Of a stretch of 45,881 nucleotides of DNA, positions 27,271 to 36,126 are shown piece after piece. Location of the stretch: assembly GCA_030681895.1 (NCBI GenBank), contig JAUXRI010000080.1, positions 1 through 45,881 on the forward strand, given 5' to 3'. The notes below the pieces were generated by a model. The model searched no databases, was not told the DNA's origin, and saw only the letters and a list, made by a program, of their open reading frames with translations. The translations under genes were made by a program, and so were the position numbers. This DNA comes from Myxococcales bacterium (lineage in GTDB: Bacteria; Myxococcota; Myxococcia; Myxococcales; Myxococcaceae). Numbering within the stretch: the first letter of the stretch is position 1; every line of letters begins with the position of its first letter.

Positions 27271-27383
27271 GGGGGAGGCGACTGTACCGCACCACACCCG
27301 CCGGTGGTTCGGCTCGTCACGAGTGGCTGTTGTCGCGACGCTTTTCGATGGATGGTCGCCTTCGCAGCACTCGGGGAGGCGTC

Positions 27384-27896
27384 ATGGAAGGCAAAGGGCA
27401 GTACGTCACGGCGGCCGTCATCGTCGGGCTCGTCGGCATCGTGGGCTTCTTCGCGCTGCGGTCGCCGGTGTTCCCGAACGTCACGGCAGGCATCGACGCG
27501 ACCGAGACCATCACCGTCGAGCAGATGCGCGGTACCCGCAAGAAGCTGGTGCTGGCGCTGGTGATTCCCGGAGACCCCGTCAGCGCCCAGGCGGTCGAGC
27601 TCTTGAAAGCCCACCACGCGGCCCACGAAGCGAAGGCCGCCTTCGCCGCGCTCGTCTTTGGAGACCCTTCGGTCGCGGAGTCGTTCAGGACGACGCGAGA
27701 CCTGCCGTACGCGGTGTACTCGCTCAACCCGCAGGCCAACCCGGTGCAATACAACGAGCTGGTGAAGACGGTCGGTGGTTGGCGCTCGCGCTTCTACGGC
27801 GGCACGGTGGTGCTGCTCGACGCGAATCGAAAGCTGACCGCGCAGGTCGACGGCATGGAGCTCGAGAACCTCGGCACCTTGATCAAGAAGCTCTGA
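27384..27896 (+). CDS. Membrane-anchored protein of unknown function
   Basis: A 170-residue protein with one N-terminal membrane helix (about 8-27, AAVIVGLVGIVGFFAL) and a soluble domain with a thioredoxin-like alternation of strands and helices (KKLVLALVIPGD, AAFAALVFGD, LPYAVYSLN, GGTVVLLDANRKLTAQVDG). There is no CxxC, so a redox role is unlikely. GGGGAGG lies well placed before ATG 27384. It is divergent from glgX, and its stop lies three bases from that of the PHP gene. Confidence 0.7.
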   Translation: MEGKGQYVTAAVIVGLVGIVGFFALRSPVFPNVTAGIDATETITVEQMRGTRKKLVLALVIPGDPVSAQAVELLKAHHAAHEAKAAFAALVFGDPSVAESFRTTRDLPYAVYSLNPQANPVQYNELVKTVGGWRSRFYGGTVVLLDANRKLTAQVDGMELENLGTLIKKL

Positions 27897-27899
27897 CGG

Positions 27900-28817
27900 C
27901 TACGGCGCGCCACTCAGAATCCGCTCGACGGTCGCGCGCGGCGTGCCCGAGGGCGGTGGACGGTACGGGCGCTGCCGAATGTGCTGATGGTCGTCGGTCG
28001 ACGCCGTCCAGTGTTTGCCGTGCCGCGTGGCGTACTCGAGGAACTTCGCCGACACCGTGTCGCTGTGCCGTGAGGTGTAGACCTCGACGCCCTGCGCGTA
28101 GGTGAGCACCTGCTCCATGCGCCGCGTGTCGCGAATGCGGTTGGGGTGGGCCACCACGTCGAAGGCGCCGTCGGCGCGGATGGTCTCGATCATCTCTTCG
28201 GGAGACCAGCCGAAGAGCTCGGGCTGCTCCGTCCAGAAGCGCACGTGGTGGCGATGAAACGCGGTGACGACGTGCTCGCGGGCGCCGAGCCGCTGCCGCA
28301 TCGCCTCGACGGTCTCACCGTCACGCCGGCCTTCGCCGACGAGGTGCGCGAGGAAGACGGCCAGCCCGGGGAAGTCGGCCGCGTCGAGCGTCCGGAGCGA
28401 CTTGTCACCATCGACGAGCGCCACGTCGCGCATCGGGAGCGCGTCAATCCACGCCACGACGAACGCGCGCCACGACTCGATGATGCGCTGGCCCCGCGTG
28501 GCGAGCGCCGTCTTCTCGAGCTTCTTCCCTTCGAGGAGCGACGGCGGAAAGTAGGCGAGCACGTGCACCTGCTCGGCGGCCTCGGTGCCGAAGTGAATGA
28601 AGGCGCTCGTCTCCATCGCGGGCACCAGCGTCAGCCCACGACGCTTCGCCACTGCCGCTGCAGCACGCACGCCAGAGACGATGTCGTGGTCGGACAACGC
28701 GATGACCTCGAGCTCCTCGTCGGCGCGGGCCTTCACGTAATCGGCCGGCGTCGAGAGCCCGTCGGACAGGCAGCTGTGGCCATGCAGGTCGGTTCGAACG
28801 AACGCGCGCTTCGCCAT
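27900..28817 (-). CDS. PHP domain phosphoesterase family protein
   Basis: A 305-residue protein of the PHP family of metal-dependent phosphoesterases. Motif residues include His12, His14 and Asp19 in DLHGHSCLSDG, Asp43, His44 and Asp45 in LSDHD, then Glu69 in PAMETS, a His in VVAHPNRIRD and the TDDH motif near the end. These coordinate a multi-metal centre that hydrolyses phosphate esters. Related stand-alone proteins include nucleotide 3',5'-bisphosphatases and phosphoesterases of unknown substrate. Divergent from the radical SAM gene; 50 bases separate the starts and probably hold both promoters. Confidence 0.85.
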   Translation of the reverse strand: MAKRAFVRTDLHGHSCLSDGLSTPADYVKARADEELEVIALSDHDIVSGVRAAAAVAKRRGLTLVPAMETSAFIHFGTEAAEQVHVLAYFPPSLLEGKKLEKTALATRGQRIIESWRAFVVAWIDALPMRDVALVDGDKSLRTLDAADFPGLAVFLAHLVGEGRRDGETVEAMRQRLGAREHVVTAFHRHHVRFWTEQPELFGWSPEEMIETIRADGAFDVVAHPNRIRDTRRMEQVLTYAQGVEVYTSRHSDTVSAKFLEYATRHGKHWTASTDDHQHIRQRPYRPPPSGTPRATVERILSGAP

Positions 28818-28867
28818 GGCAGGGAGCGTCTCACGTGGCGCAGAGGTGGAGTAGCGTCTCGTGCGTC

Positions 28868-29938
28868 ATGGGTCGCTCCGTGCTGGCGCAGGTCGACACC
28901 GTGTTCCGCGCCGCGAAGCCGCGCCTCTCGACGCCACCCACTCACTTCCTGCTCAACCTGAGCGAGCGCTGCCAGCTGCGGTGCGCGCACTGCATCACCC
29001 ACGCGCCGACGCTCACCGAGGCCGGCACGGCGAAGGTGATGGGCCTCGAGGTGCTCGACGCGTTGACGCCCCACCTTCGGCACGCAGCGTGGGTCGGCCT
29101 CACGCACGCAGGGGAGCCGACGCTCGCGCCGATGCTCGACCCGCTGCTGGAGCGGCTGCGAAAGGCCAGACGTTCACGGCCGACCGTCGTGCACGTGGTG
29201 ACCAACGGCATGGCGTTGACGGAGCGGCGCTTCCTCGAGCTGGTCGGCAAGGGCGTCTCGTCGTGGTCGTTCTCACTCGATGGCGACACGCCCGAGACCA
29301 ACGACACGCTGCGGCTCGGCGCGAAGGTCGTGGTGCTCAAGAAGCGCCTGCGTCGCTTCGTGGAGCTGCGACGCGCGAACCGCCTCGACGTGCGGCTCGG
29401 CGTGTCCTGCACGGTGACGCGCTCCAACGTGCACGAGGTCGCCAGGGTCGCGACGTTCGTCACGACGGCGGGGCTCGACTGGCTCAAGCTGGAAGAGACC
29501 TTCGCCTCGAACGCGCGCGCGGCAGACGAGGCTCGCGTGACGGCTGAGGACATCGCCAGGGCGGTCGACGACGCGGCGGCCATCTGTTCGGAGCACGGGG
29601 TCCGGCTCGTCGACCACACGCGCTTTCGCGAGGTGTGGAAGTGCCGGCCCGGCGTGATGTCCGAGGCTGATCAGGCCTTCTCGAGCGCCGACGACTTCGC
29701 CAACCGCGTCGACCTCAACCCGTGCCGCGCGCCCTGGCAGCTGCTCTGTGTCGAGGCCGATGGCCTGGTGAAGCCCGAGAACTTCCACCAGCCGGCCGTC
29801 GGCAACCTGCTCGAGACCGACCTGGCGACGCTGTGGAACGCACCCCCCTTCGTCGCGCGGCGCAAATTCAGCGCGAGCCAACGGCGGTGTGACGGCGCGC
29901 CGACCTGCGTCGCAGATGCGGGCCCGCGTCACTGGTGA
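28868..29938 (+). CDS. Radical SAM protein with partial SPASM-like C-terminus
   Basis: A 356-residue radical SAM enzyme with the 4Fe-4S motif CQLRCAHC (Cys35, Cys39, Cys42). A GLTHAGEPTLAP stretch provides the GGEP-like SAM-binding strand. The C-terminus has a set of cysteines (NPCRAPWQLLCVEADG, RCDGAPTC) of the SPASM/Twitch kind that may bind a further Fe-S cluster, after a GNLLETDLATLW stretch typical of SPASM proteins. Such enzymes modify peptides or proteins or small molecules by radical chemistry; no precursor peptide gene was recognised next to it. ATG 28868 is preferred to the longer frame at 28835. Two small unknown genes follow. Confidence 0.87.
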   Translation: MGRSVLAQVDTVFRAAKPRLSTPPTHFLLNLSERCQLRCAHCITHAPTLTEAGTAKVMGLEVLDALTPHLRHAAWVGLTHAGEPTLAPMLDPLLERLRKARRSRPTVVHVVTNGMALTERRFLELVGKGVSSWSFSLDGDTPETNDTLRLGAKVVVLKKRLRRFVELRRANRLDVRLGVSCTVTRSNVHEVARVATFVTTAGLDWLKLEETFASNARAADEARVTAEDIARAVDDAAAICSEHGVRLVDHTRFREVWKCRPGVMSEADQAFSSADDFANRVDLNPCRAPWQLLCVEADGLVKPENFHQPAVGNLLETDLATLWNAPPFVARRKFSASQRRCDGAPTCVADAGPRHW

Positions 29939-30002
29939 GGCACTGGCGAACGCGAATCTGGTGTGCAAAACCTCTCGGCCTCATTCGCTTTCTGGAGGAC
30001 TC

Positions 30003-30413
30003 ATGGGAACCAAGATTCTGCCCCGCTACAACTCGGCGACGTCGGCCAACGTCTCGGCCACCACGAAGCCGCGCAGCAAGGCGCCGAAAGACGTCAACCT
30101 GCAGGTGACGGTGAATGACGCAGCCCTGCGCCGTGAAGGCCACCAGTTCGACGGCATGGAGCAGGCCTTCGCTCTCGTCCCCACCCGCAACAAGAAGAAC
30201 CAGATTGAGTGGAAGCGCGTCGAGCTGAGCTTCACCCACCGCTCGGCGGACCGCGGCGGCAACATGTACGACACGCACGTGGCGAAGATTCAGGGCAAGG
30301 GCATTCGCACCGACGACCTGAAGAACCTCGGCGTCGCGTACGGCCTGAAGACGAACACCGGCGAAGTGTGGCTGCAGCACTCGGACGACAACTACAAGCT
30401 GCCCAACCGCTAA
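30003..30413 (+). CDS. Small soluble protein, unknown
   Basis: A 136-residue basic protein with a Thr/Ser/Lys-rich start (about 1-30) and a compact beta-rich remainder (QAFALVPTRNKKNQIEWKRVELSF, GNMYDTHVAKIQG, GEVWLQHSDDNYKL). No signal peptide and no known family recognised. A good ribosome binding site (GGAGG) precedes ATG 30003. It is 64 bases after the radical SAM gene and one base before the next gene, which suggests that it is cotranscribed with the latter. Confidence 0.7.
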   Translation: MGTKILPRYNSATSANVSATTKPRSKAPKDVNLQVTVNDAALRREGHQFDGMEQAFALVPTRNKKNQIEWKRVELSFTHRSADRGGNMYDTHVAKIQGKGIRTDDLKNLGVAYGLKTNTGEVWLQHSDDNYKLPNR

Positions 30414-30414
30414 C

Positions 30415-30864
30415 GTGGCCACTGCATCACTCCACGGCGTGACCGTCGGCGTCCCCGAAGGCTGGGTCGACGACTCGGTGTTGCGCTTCATGTCGCCAGT
30501 CGACGAGAGCGACCCGGTCGTCTCGAACGGCTTCACGCAGAACGTCGTCGTCACCAGCCACGCGGTGCCTGACTCGGTGCCGATGGCGAAGGTGTTCGAC
30601 GCGCCCAACCGCGCGGCGAAGAGCCAGACGAATGACTTCGAGGTGCTCGGCAGCGGCGAATGCCAGTACCTCGGCCAGAGCGCCGTCTATCAAGACGTGA
30701 CGTTCTCGGATCCCCGCGTCAACACGGTGCTGTGTCAGCGGCAGCTCGCGCTGAAGGCCGAGAATGGGTTGGTCGTCATCCTCACGATGACGTCGGACAA
30801 GAAGCGCTTCAAGAAGGCCTCGGCGGCGTTTCCAGTCGAGGCGCAGCCGCCGAAGAAGCGCTGA
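30415..30864 (+). CDS. DcrB/DUF1795-like protein
   Basis: A 149-residue protein starting at GTG 30415, one base after the preceding stop. The pattern (VGVPEGWVDDSVLRFMSP, FTQNVVVTS, GQSAVYQDVTFSDP, LCQRQLALKAENGLVVILTMTSDKKRFKKASAAF) matches the DcrB/PsbP-like DUF1795 fold seen in DcrB and in chaperones of type VI effectors. No type VI genes are in the window, so the Eag chaperone role is not supported. No signal peptide is seen, unlike DcrB. Confidence 0.6.
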   Translation: MATASLHGVTVGVPEGWVDDSVLRFMSPVDESDPVVSNGFTQNVVVTSHAVPDSVPMAKVFDAPNRAAKSQTNDFEVLGSGECQYLGQSAVYQDVTFSDPRVNTVLCQRQLALKAENGLVVILTMTSDKKRFKKASAAFPVEAQPPKKR

Positions 30865-30873
30865 GCGCCTCTC

Positions 30874-32763
30874 GTGGCGTCGCGCGTGCCCGTCACCTTC
30901 GTCTTCCGTGGAGCGCCCGGGCAGCGCGTCGAGCTGTTCGGCGACCTGCCCTCGTGGGACCGGCCGCACCTGATGCCCGAGGTGGAGCCTGGGCTGTTCA
31001 AGCTCACCCTCGAGCTCGACTCAGGGCTCTACCGGTACAAGTTCCTCGTCGACTGGAAGCGCTGGGTTCGCGACGCGCACGCGCCCGTCGATTGGACCGA
31101 AGGCGTCGAGAACTCGGTCGTCATCGTCGATGGAACGCGGCCTCCGCTCTTCTTCGCGTGTGACCGGCGGCACCTGCTCCGCGCGGCCGACGGGGTGCTG
31201 CGGGTGCACTTCGAGGTCGAGGCGGGTGCGCGAGCTCCGACGTCGGTGTGGCTGCGCACGACGGAGCTCCACTGGGGAGAAGTGACGCTGCAGGGCACGT
31301 GGCGGGGCCGACACTTCTTCTCTGCGTCACTCGCAGTGCCCGCGAAGGCGACTGGCACGTGGGGCTTCGAGGGGTCGCCCGAGCACGTCTTCCCTCTTCC
31401 CGCGCCACAGGCTGCGAGCGCCCACCGTCCTGCCTGGGCGAAGGGCGCCGTCTGGTACGGCATCTTCCTCGACCGCTGGCATCGTGCCGGCGCCGCCGTC
31501 GACGAACGCGTCTCGTCTCGCGACACGCCCACCAGCGCGACGACGTTCTACGGCGGTGACCTCGACGGGGTGCGCGCGAGCCTGCCTTCTCTCGCGGCGC
31601 TCGGGGTCGACGGCGTGGTGCTGACGCCGGTGCAACCGTCCGAGACGCCGCACCGCTACGACACGACCGATCATCTCGCCATCGACGCGCGGCTCGGCGG
31701 CGCGAAGGCGATGAAGGCGTTGATCACAGAAGCGCATCGCCTCGGCCTCAAGCTCGCTGCCGACGTGTCCTTCACGCACGTGCACGAAGCCCACCCGTTC
31801 TGGAGAGACGTGCTGCGTCGTCAGCGGCGTTCGGCGAAGGCGGCGTGGTTTCAGGTGCGGCGGTTTCCCGTTCGGCGCTCCGACCCGACGAGCTACGCGT
31901 CGTACGCGAACCGGCCCGAGCTGCCGCTGCTCGACCTGACGAACCCGGCGGCGCGCGCGCACGTCATCGGAGCCGCGGTCGCGATGGTGAAGCTGGGCGT
32001 CGATGCGCTGCGCCTCGACGCGATGACCGACGCTCCGGCCGAGCTGTGGAGCGAGCTGCGTGCCGCCGTGAAGCGCGTTCGGAAAGACGTCACGCTGTTG
32101 GGCGAGGTGGTGATGGACGCGCAGCCGAACCTCGCTGAAGACCTCGGCGCCGATGCGTTGACCGATTTCCAGCACCGCGAGGCGTTGATCGAGCTGCTGC
32201 AGGGGCGGATGAGCGCGGCGCACTTCGCAGGGTGGACGCGGTTTCTCGAGCATCGGCAGGGTCCGCTCCCGCGCGCGGCGAGGCTGCGGTTCCTCGACAA
32301 CCACGACACCTCGCGCATCGGCTCCCTGGTGAACCCGGAGCAGGCGCGGCTCGCGTTGACGTACCTGTTGCTGCGGCCCGAGCCCGCGTGGCTGACCTAC
32401 GGCACCGAGTTCGAGCTCGCGGCGCATGTGCCGTTGTCTCGACTCGATGACGCGTGGCCGGAGCGGCTGCCGATGCCTCCGCCCGAGACGAGGCCACCGG
32501 TGACGCACGCGCTGATCACGACGCTGCTCGAGCTCCGCAGACTCCTGCGTGACGAAGACGTGCAGCTCGACGCCACCGGCGCGGTGCTCTCGTTTCAGCG
32601 CACGCGCGCAGACGGAGCGGCGCTCACCGTCGCGTTGAACTGCTCCGACACGCCGCAACCGATGGACGGCGGCGAGGTGCTGCTGGCCGTGAATGAGACG
32701 CCCACGCCCGCGGCGCCGCTGGGGCCCTGGTGCGCTCGCGTGGTGCTCCGACGTGACGACTGA
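30874..32763 (+). CDS. GH13 alpha-amylase family enzyme with N-terminal beta-sandwich domain
   Basis: A 629-residue protein from GTG 30874. Residues 5-85 form a CBM48/E-set-type sandwich (FVFRGAPGQRVELFGD, GLYRYKFLVDWKRWVRD); a second beta region covers 100-180; the GH13 barrel covers about 190-510 with Asp382 (RLDAMTD), Glu411 (LLGEVVMD) and Asp478 (FLDNHD) as catalytic residues. The overall plan resembles neopullulanase or cyclomaltodextrinase-type enzymes that act on alpha-glucans, and there is no signal peptide, so it is cytoplasmic. Together with glgX at 25162 it suggests glycogen or maltodextrin metabolism in this neighbourhood. Specificity cannot be told from sequence alone. Confidence 0.88.
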   Translation: MASRVPVTFVFRGAPGQRVELFGDLPSWDRPHLMPEVEPGLFKLTLELDSGLYRYKFLVDWKRWVRDAHAPVDWTEGVENSVVIVDGTRPPLFFACDRRHLLRAADGVLRVHFEVEAGARAPTSVWLRTTELHWGEVTLQGTWRGRHFFSASLAVPAKATGTWGFEGSPEHVFPLPAPQAASAHRPAWAKGAVWYGIFLDRWHRAGAAVDERVSSRDTPTSATTFYGGDLDGVRASLPSLAALGVDGVVLTPVQPSETPHRYDTTDHLAIDARLGGAKAMKALITEAHRLGLKLAADVSFTHVHEAHPFWRDVLRRQRRSAKAAWFQVRRFPVRRSDPTSYASYANRPELPLLDLTNPAARAHVIGAAVAMVKLGVDALRLDAMTDAPAELWSELRAAVKRVRKDVTLLGEVVMDAQPNLAEDLGADALTDFQHREALIELLQGRMSAAHFAGWTRFLEHRQGPLPRAARLRFLDNHDTSRIGSLVNPEQARLALTYLLLRPEPAWLTYGTEFELAAHVPLSRLDDAWPERLPMPPPETRPPVTHALITTLLELRRLLRDEDVQLDATGAVLSFQRTRADGAALTVALNCSDTPQPMDGGEVLLAVNETPTPAAPLGPWCARVVLRRDD

Positions 32764-32870
32764 TCAGCCGGGCGGCGCGAGGACTCCCCACGCAGCCATC
32801 GCACCGTCGCGCTCACCTTCGTCGAGGACACTCACCCCGCAGTCGACGGTGGTCGTCGGGGCCCTTCGCG

Positions 32871-33731
32871 TCACTCCACCAGGCCGCAGCCACCGAGCCG
32901 CGAGAGCTGCCAGGCCGGGTTGCGCCCACCCTCGCCGGACAGGTTGTCGCTGTACGGGCTGTCCTGCAGCCAGACGCCGAGGACACCACCGTCGAAGTCG
33001 AACTCGACAGGCGGCAAGAGCAGGTTGGCCGCGACGCAGTCCGCGAACTGCACGTACGCCCCATTCGAGGAGTCGTACCCAACGGTGCCAGGAGGCATCA
33101 GGTACTGAATGCTCGAGTTCGCGCCGACCAACCACCAGGCGATGGAGCCAGAGGCGTACGCGTGAATCGTCCAGTCCTGGCCGCCGCCGTACTTCATGCA
33201 GCCGTCGACGTACTGAACGGAGTACCGCCCGCCAGGCAACACGCCGCCATCGCCGAAGTACGAAATCTGACCGAACAGGTCGAGCATGCCCGGCACCGCG
33301 AGGCTCGCCGCGCTGCCGAACGAACACCCGGCATCGGCGCCGATGCCCGCATCGATTCCCGCATCGACGACGATGACGCCTGCGTCGACCCCCGCGTCGA
33401 CGACGATGACGCCAGCGTCGACCCCCGCATCGACGACCACGCCTGCGTCGACGCCCGCATCGACGACCACGCCTGCGTCGAAGCCCGCATCGACCACGCC
33501 TGCGTCGACACCCGCATCGACCACGCCTGCGTCGACGCCCGCATCGACCACGCCTGCGTCGACGCCCGCATCGACCTCGCCTGCGTCGACCACGACTCCC
33601 GAGTCTCTCGTGATGGAGCCGCCTGCATCGACGACACCAGCGTCGACGCCTCCGTCTTCACCCATGCCGCCACCACAGTTGCAGCCCGAGAACGTGACCG
33701 TGATCAACACAGCGATGGTGAGCGTGCGCAT
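32871..33731 (-). CDS. Lipoprotein with VDAG repeat stalk and unknown C-terminal domain
   Basis: A 286-residue lipoprotein: signal peptide and lipobox (TFSGC, Cys17), a stalk of about 110 residues made from VDAGVDAGV-type repeats (about 25-140), then a C-terminal domain of about 145 residues with several Trp and Tyr (WTIHAYASGSIAWWLVG, VEFDFDGGVLGVWLQ) and paired cysteines that may form disulfides. The stalk would hold the domain off the outer membrane. The C-terminal domain is not recognised. It converges with the GH13 gene; the 107 bases between them show no feature. Confidence 0.78.
   Translation of the reverse strand: MRTLTIAVLITVTFSGCNCGGGMGEDGGVDAGVVDAGGSITRDSGVVVDAGEVDAGVDAGVVDAGVDAGVVDAGVDAGVVDAGFDAGVVVDAGVDAGVVVDAGVDAGVIVVDAGVDAGVIVVDAGIDAGIGADAGCSFGSAASLAVPGMLDLFGQISYFGDGGVLPGGRYSVQYVDGCMKYGGGQDWTIHAYASGSIAWWLVGANSSIQYLMPPGTVGYDSSNGAYVQFADCVAANLLLPPVEFDFDGGVLGVWLQDSPYSDNLSGEGGRNPAWQLSRLGGCGLVE
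33340..33600. repeat. Tandem repeat region encoding the VDAG stalk
   Basis: Units of mainly 24 bases built on GCGTCGACGCCCGCATCGAC (plus strand), encoding VDAGVDAG on the minus strand, with longer variants containing GACGATGACGCC. Unit lengths are multiples of three. This is a coding tandem repeat prone to copy-number change. Confidence 0.85.
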
Positions 33732-33896
33732 GCCCTGACGACTAGCACGGCTCAGCGGCTCGAACCGATGATGACGCCTTCACGAGGACGACGCTGACGC
33801 CGAGCCGGGGAATCTCCCTTTCGCGCCGCGCACCACGTCGCGCCGCTGTTCGACGCGCCAGGCCTGTCCCCGGTGTGGACGGCGACGCGCTCGCCT

Positions 33897-36011
33897 TCAC
33901 GCGCCCTGCGACGACGCACCGGCCAACGCCTCGGCGACGGCGTTCGAGAACGCCTCGAGCGTGAAGGGCTTCGGCAGCACGCGCTCGTCGCGGAGCTCCT
34001 CCTGCTGCTCGTGGTAGCCAGACATCACCAGCACCGCGATGGGCCCGCGCGCGCGCAGCGCCTTCACCAACTCGACGCCGCCGAGGCGCGGCATCACGAC
34101 GTCGGTCACCAGCAGCTCGAGGTCGGGGTGCTGTCGCGCGATGGCCAGCGCCTCTTCTCCGTCGCTGGCCGCCAGCACCCGGTGCCCGAGGCGCGTCAGT
34201 GCCTTCACGACGATGCTCCGCACCAGCGGCTCGTCTTCGGCGACCAGCACCAGCCGGCCTCCGCGGGCCTGCGCAGGTGCGGCGACCTCGCTCGAGACGA
34301 CCGGCTTCGCGTCGACCCACGGCAGCCAGACGGTGAACGTCGTGCCGGTGCCCGGCGAGCTGCGCACGTCGATGCGGCCACCCGCGCTGGCCACGATGCC
34401 GCTCGCGGTCGACAACCCCAGCCCGGTGCCCTTCCTGCCCTTGGTGGTGAAGAACGGCTCGAACAGGTGCGGCAACACCTCGGCAGGAATGCCCGCGCCG
34501 TCGTCAGAGACCTCGAGGCGAACCCATTTCCCTGCCGGCAGCGCGACGGAGCTGGCCTGGCTGGCGTCGAGCTGGCGAAACGCAGTGGCGATGTGAAGGC
34601 GCCCGCCGGTGGGCATGGCGTCGCGCGCGTTGAGCGCCAGGTTCAGGAGCACCTGCTCGAGTTGCACGCCCTCGAGCGCGACGTCGCCAGGCGGCGCCTC
34701 GTCGATGTCGATGGTGATGGAGGCGGGCAGGGCCGGTCGCAGCAACCGTCGCAGCCGGCGCAGCGTGTCGGCGACGTCGACGCTCGTCGACTGCGTCAGG
34801 GGCCGGCGCGCCACGTCGAGCAGCTGCCGCGTCAGCTCGGCGGCCCGGCTCGTCGCGTCGAGAATCGACTGCACGCTGTCGCCGCGCTCGTCGTCGGAGA
34901 GAGGCCGCTCCAGGAGAGACGCGTGGCCGCTGATGACGGTCAGCAGGTTGTTGAAGTCGTGGGCGACGCCACCGGCGAGCCGGCCGACCGCTTCCTGTTT
35001 CTGCGCTTCGACGAGCGTGGCGTTGAGGCGGCTCTGCTCGAGCGCGGCCTGTTCGACGGCGCGGGTGCGCTCGGTGACGCGCTCCTCGAGCACGCGGCGC
35101 TCGTGCTCCAGCGAGGCGTTGGTGGCGGCGTCTCGCGCGATGGTGGCTGACAGGAACAACCCTGGAACGACGGCCACCAGCAGCAGCCCATCGACCATGA
35201 CGAGGGCGAGGTCTCCCGTCGGCGCGAAGGGCCCCTGGCCGCGCACGGTGCCCCAGCTCGCGACGACGTGGAGCAGCAGGGTCTGCACGGCCACGCCGCG
35301 AGGTCCCAGCCGGATTCCAGCCCACACCACGGAAGGCAGCGTCATCCACGCGAGGGGCAGCGTGGTGCCGTCGGAGAGCGGAAGGGGCCGGCCGAAGACG
35401 ACCTGCGCGACGACGAGCCCGACGGCGGTGACGACGACCCACTCGAGCCAGCGCGTCGGACGCGGCGGCGCGTCATCGAGCATGAAGAACGGCGCGACCA
35501 CCACCATGCCCATGCCATCGCCGACGAGCCACGTGAGCCAGAACCGGGGCCAGGTGGCCACTGGCAACCCTCCGAGCGCTGCCGTGCTGAACAGCCCCAC
35601 CGACGCGGCGATGGTGGCCGACGCGAACGCGACGCCGCAGAACATCGCGACGCGCGCGCGGGTGGCGACGGCGTGCCGCCCACCGACGAAGCGGTCGAGC
35701 ACCCACGAGGCCAGGGCCAGCTCGGCCGTCGAGCCGGCTGCGATGAGCGCGGCGCCGACGATGCCCGCGGGGCTCCACCGCTCGACGTTGGGGAAGAAGA
35801 GCAGGTTCGTCGCGAACGAGCCGAGGAAGACGCCGGAGACGCACCGGCGTCCCCACAGCAACACGAGGGCGAGCGCGAGGCCCGAGGGCGGCCAGAGCGC
35901 CGTCACGTTGCCCGGCGTCGACGCCACCAGCAGCCCAAGCCCCGCCGAGACCGAATAGGCCGCCGCCAGGAGCAGGACGGCCACCAGGGTCGAGGGGCTC
36001 TTGAGGCGCAC
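33897..36011 (-). CDS. Hybrid sensor histidine kinase with MASE1 membrane sensor and receiver domain
   Basis: A protein of about 704 residues (numbering from GTG 36011). Residues 8-292 form a MASE1-type membrane sensor with about eight helices (NVTALWPPSGLALAL, DGMGMVVVAPFF and WAGIRLGPRG are typical). A coiled linker is followed by the HisKA domain with phosphoacceptor His351 (GGVAHDFNN), an ATPase domain with Asn461 (NARDAMPTGG), DDGAGIP (503-509) and KGTGLGLS (527-534), and a receiver domain (586-695) with acidic pair Glu592/Asp593, phosphoacceptor Asp637, and Lys681. No output domain is attached, so a separate partner receives the phosphate. The start is uncertain: the frame is open to 36122 and beyond, but that stretch covers the palindrome and the divergent ArsR start. 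Ligand unknown. Confidence 0.9.
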   Translation of the reverse strand: MRLKSPSTLVAVLLLAAAYSVSAGLGLLVASTPGNVTALWPPSGLALALVLLWGRRCVSGVFLGSFATNLLFFPNVERWSPAGIVGAALIAAGSTAELALASWVLDRFVGGRHAVATRARVAMFCGVAFASATIAASVGLFSTAALGGLPVATWPRFWLTWLVGDGMGMVVVAPFFMLDDAPPRPTRWLEWVVVTAVGLVVAQVVFGRPLPLSDGTTLPLAWMTLPSVVWAGIRLGPRGVAVQTLLLHVVASWGTVRGQGPFAPTGDLALVMVDGLLLVAVVPGLFLSATIARDAATNASLEHERRVLEERVTERTRAVEQAALEQSRLNATLVEAQKQEAVGRLAGGVAHDFNNLLTVISGHASLLERPLSDDERGDSVQSILDATSRAAELTRQLLDVARRPLTQSTSVDVADTLRRLRRLLRPALPASITIDIDEAPPGDVALEGVQLEQVLLNLALNARDAMPTGGRLHIATAFRQLDASQASSVALPAGKWVRLEVSDDGAGIPAEVLPHLFEPFFTTKGRKGTGLGLSTASGIVASAGGRIDVRSSPGTGTTFTVWLPWVDAKPVVSSEVAAPAQARGGRLVLVAEDEPLVRSIVVKALTRLGHRVLAASDGEEALAIARQHPDLELLVTDVVMPRLGGVELVKALRARGPIAVLVMSGYHEQQEELRDERVLPKPFTLEAFSNAVAEALAGASSQGA

Positions 36012-36080
36012 GGGCGTCGGAGTCTGGACCCATGTCGCGGCGCGCGCGACCGCAAAGCGCTTGACGGGCGGCCGCGGTTC

Positions 36081-36116
36081 GTTAGTAACCAACTGGTTAC
36101 CTAACTCTTTGGTTAC
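36081..36116. promoter_or_regulatory. Operator-like palindrome between the histidine kinase and ArsR genes
   Basis: GTAACCA (36085-36091), two bases, then its complement TGGTTAC (36094-36100); outer arms GTTAG and CTAAC extend this to an imperfect 25-base palindrome with one extra base on the right. A further TGGTTAC half-site lies at 36110-36116, 16 bases after the first. It ends 10 bases before the ArsR start at 36127, and is the kind of site an ArsR-family dimer binds. Autoregulation is likely; control of the divergent kinase is possible. Confidence 0.75.
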
Positions 36117-36126
36117 GGACATCGCC

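Noticed and set aside
28868..30413. RiPP biosynthesis locus with the small protein as precursor
   Set aside because: The 136-residue protein has no leader-core division, no Cys or repeat-rich core, and no exporter or protease gene is adjacent.
30003..30864. Type VI secretion effector with Eag chaperone
   Set aside because: The DUF1795-like fold alone does not prove it; no PAAR, VgrG or structural type VI gene was seen.
33340..33600. Second array resembling CRISPR or a noncoding satellite
   Set aside because: Contiguous repeats encoding VDAG in a lipoprotein frame; no spacers and no cas genes in the window.
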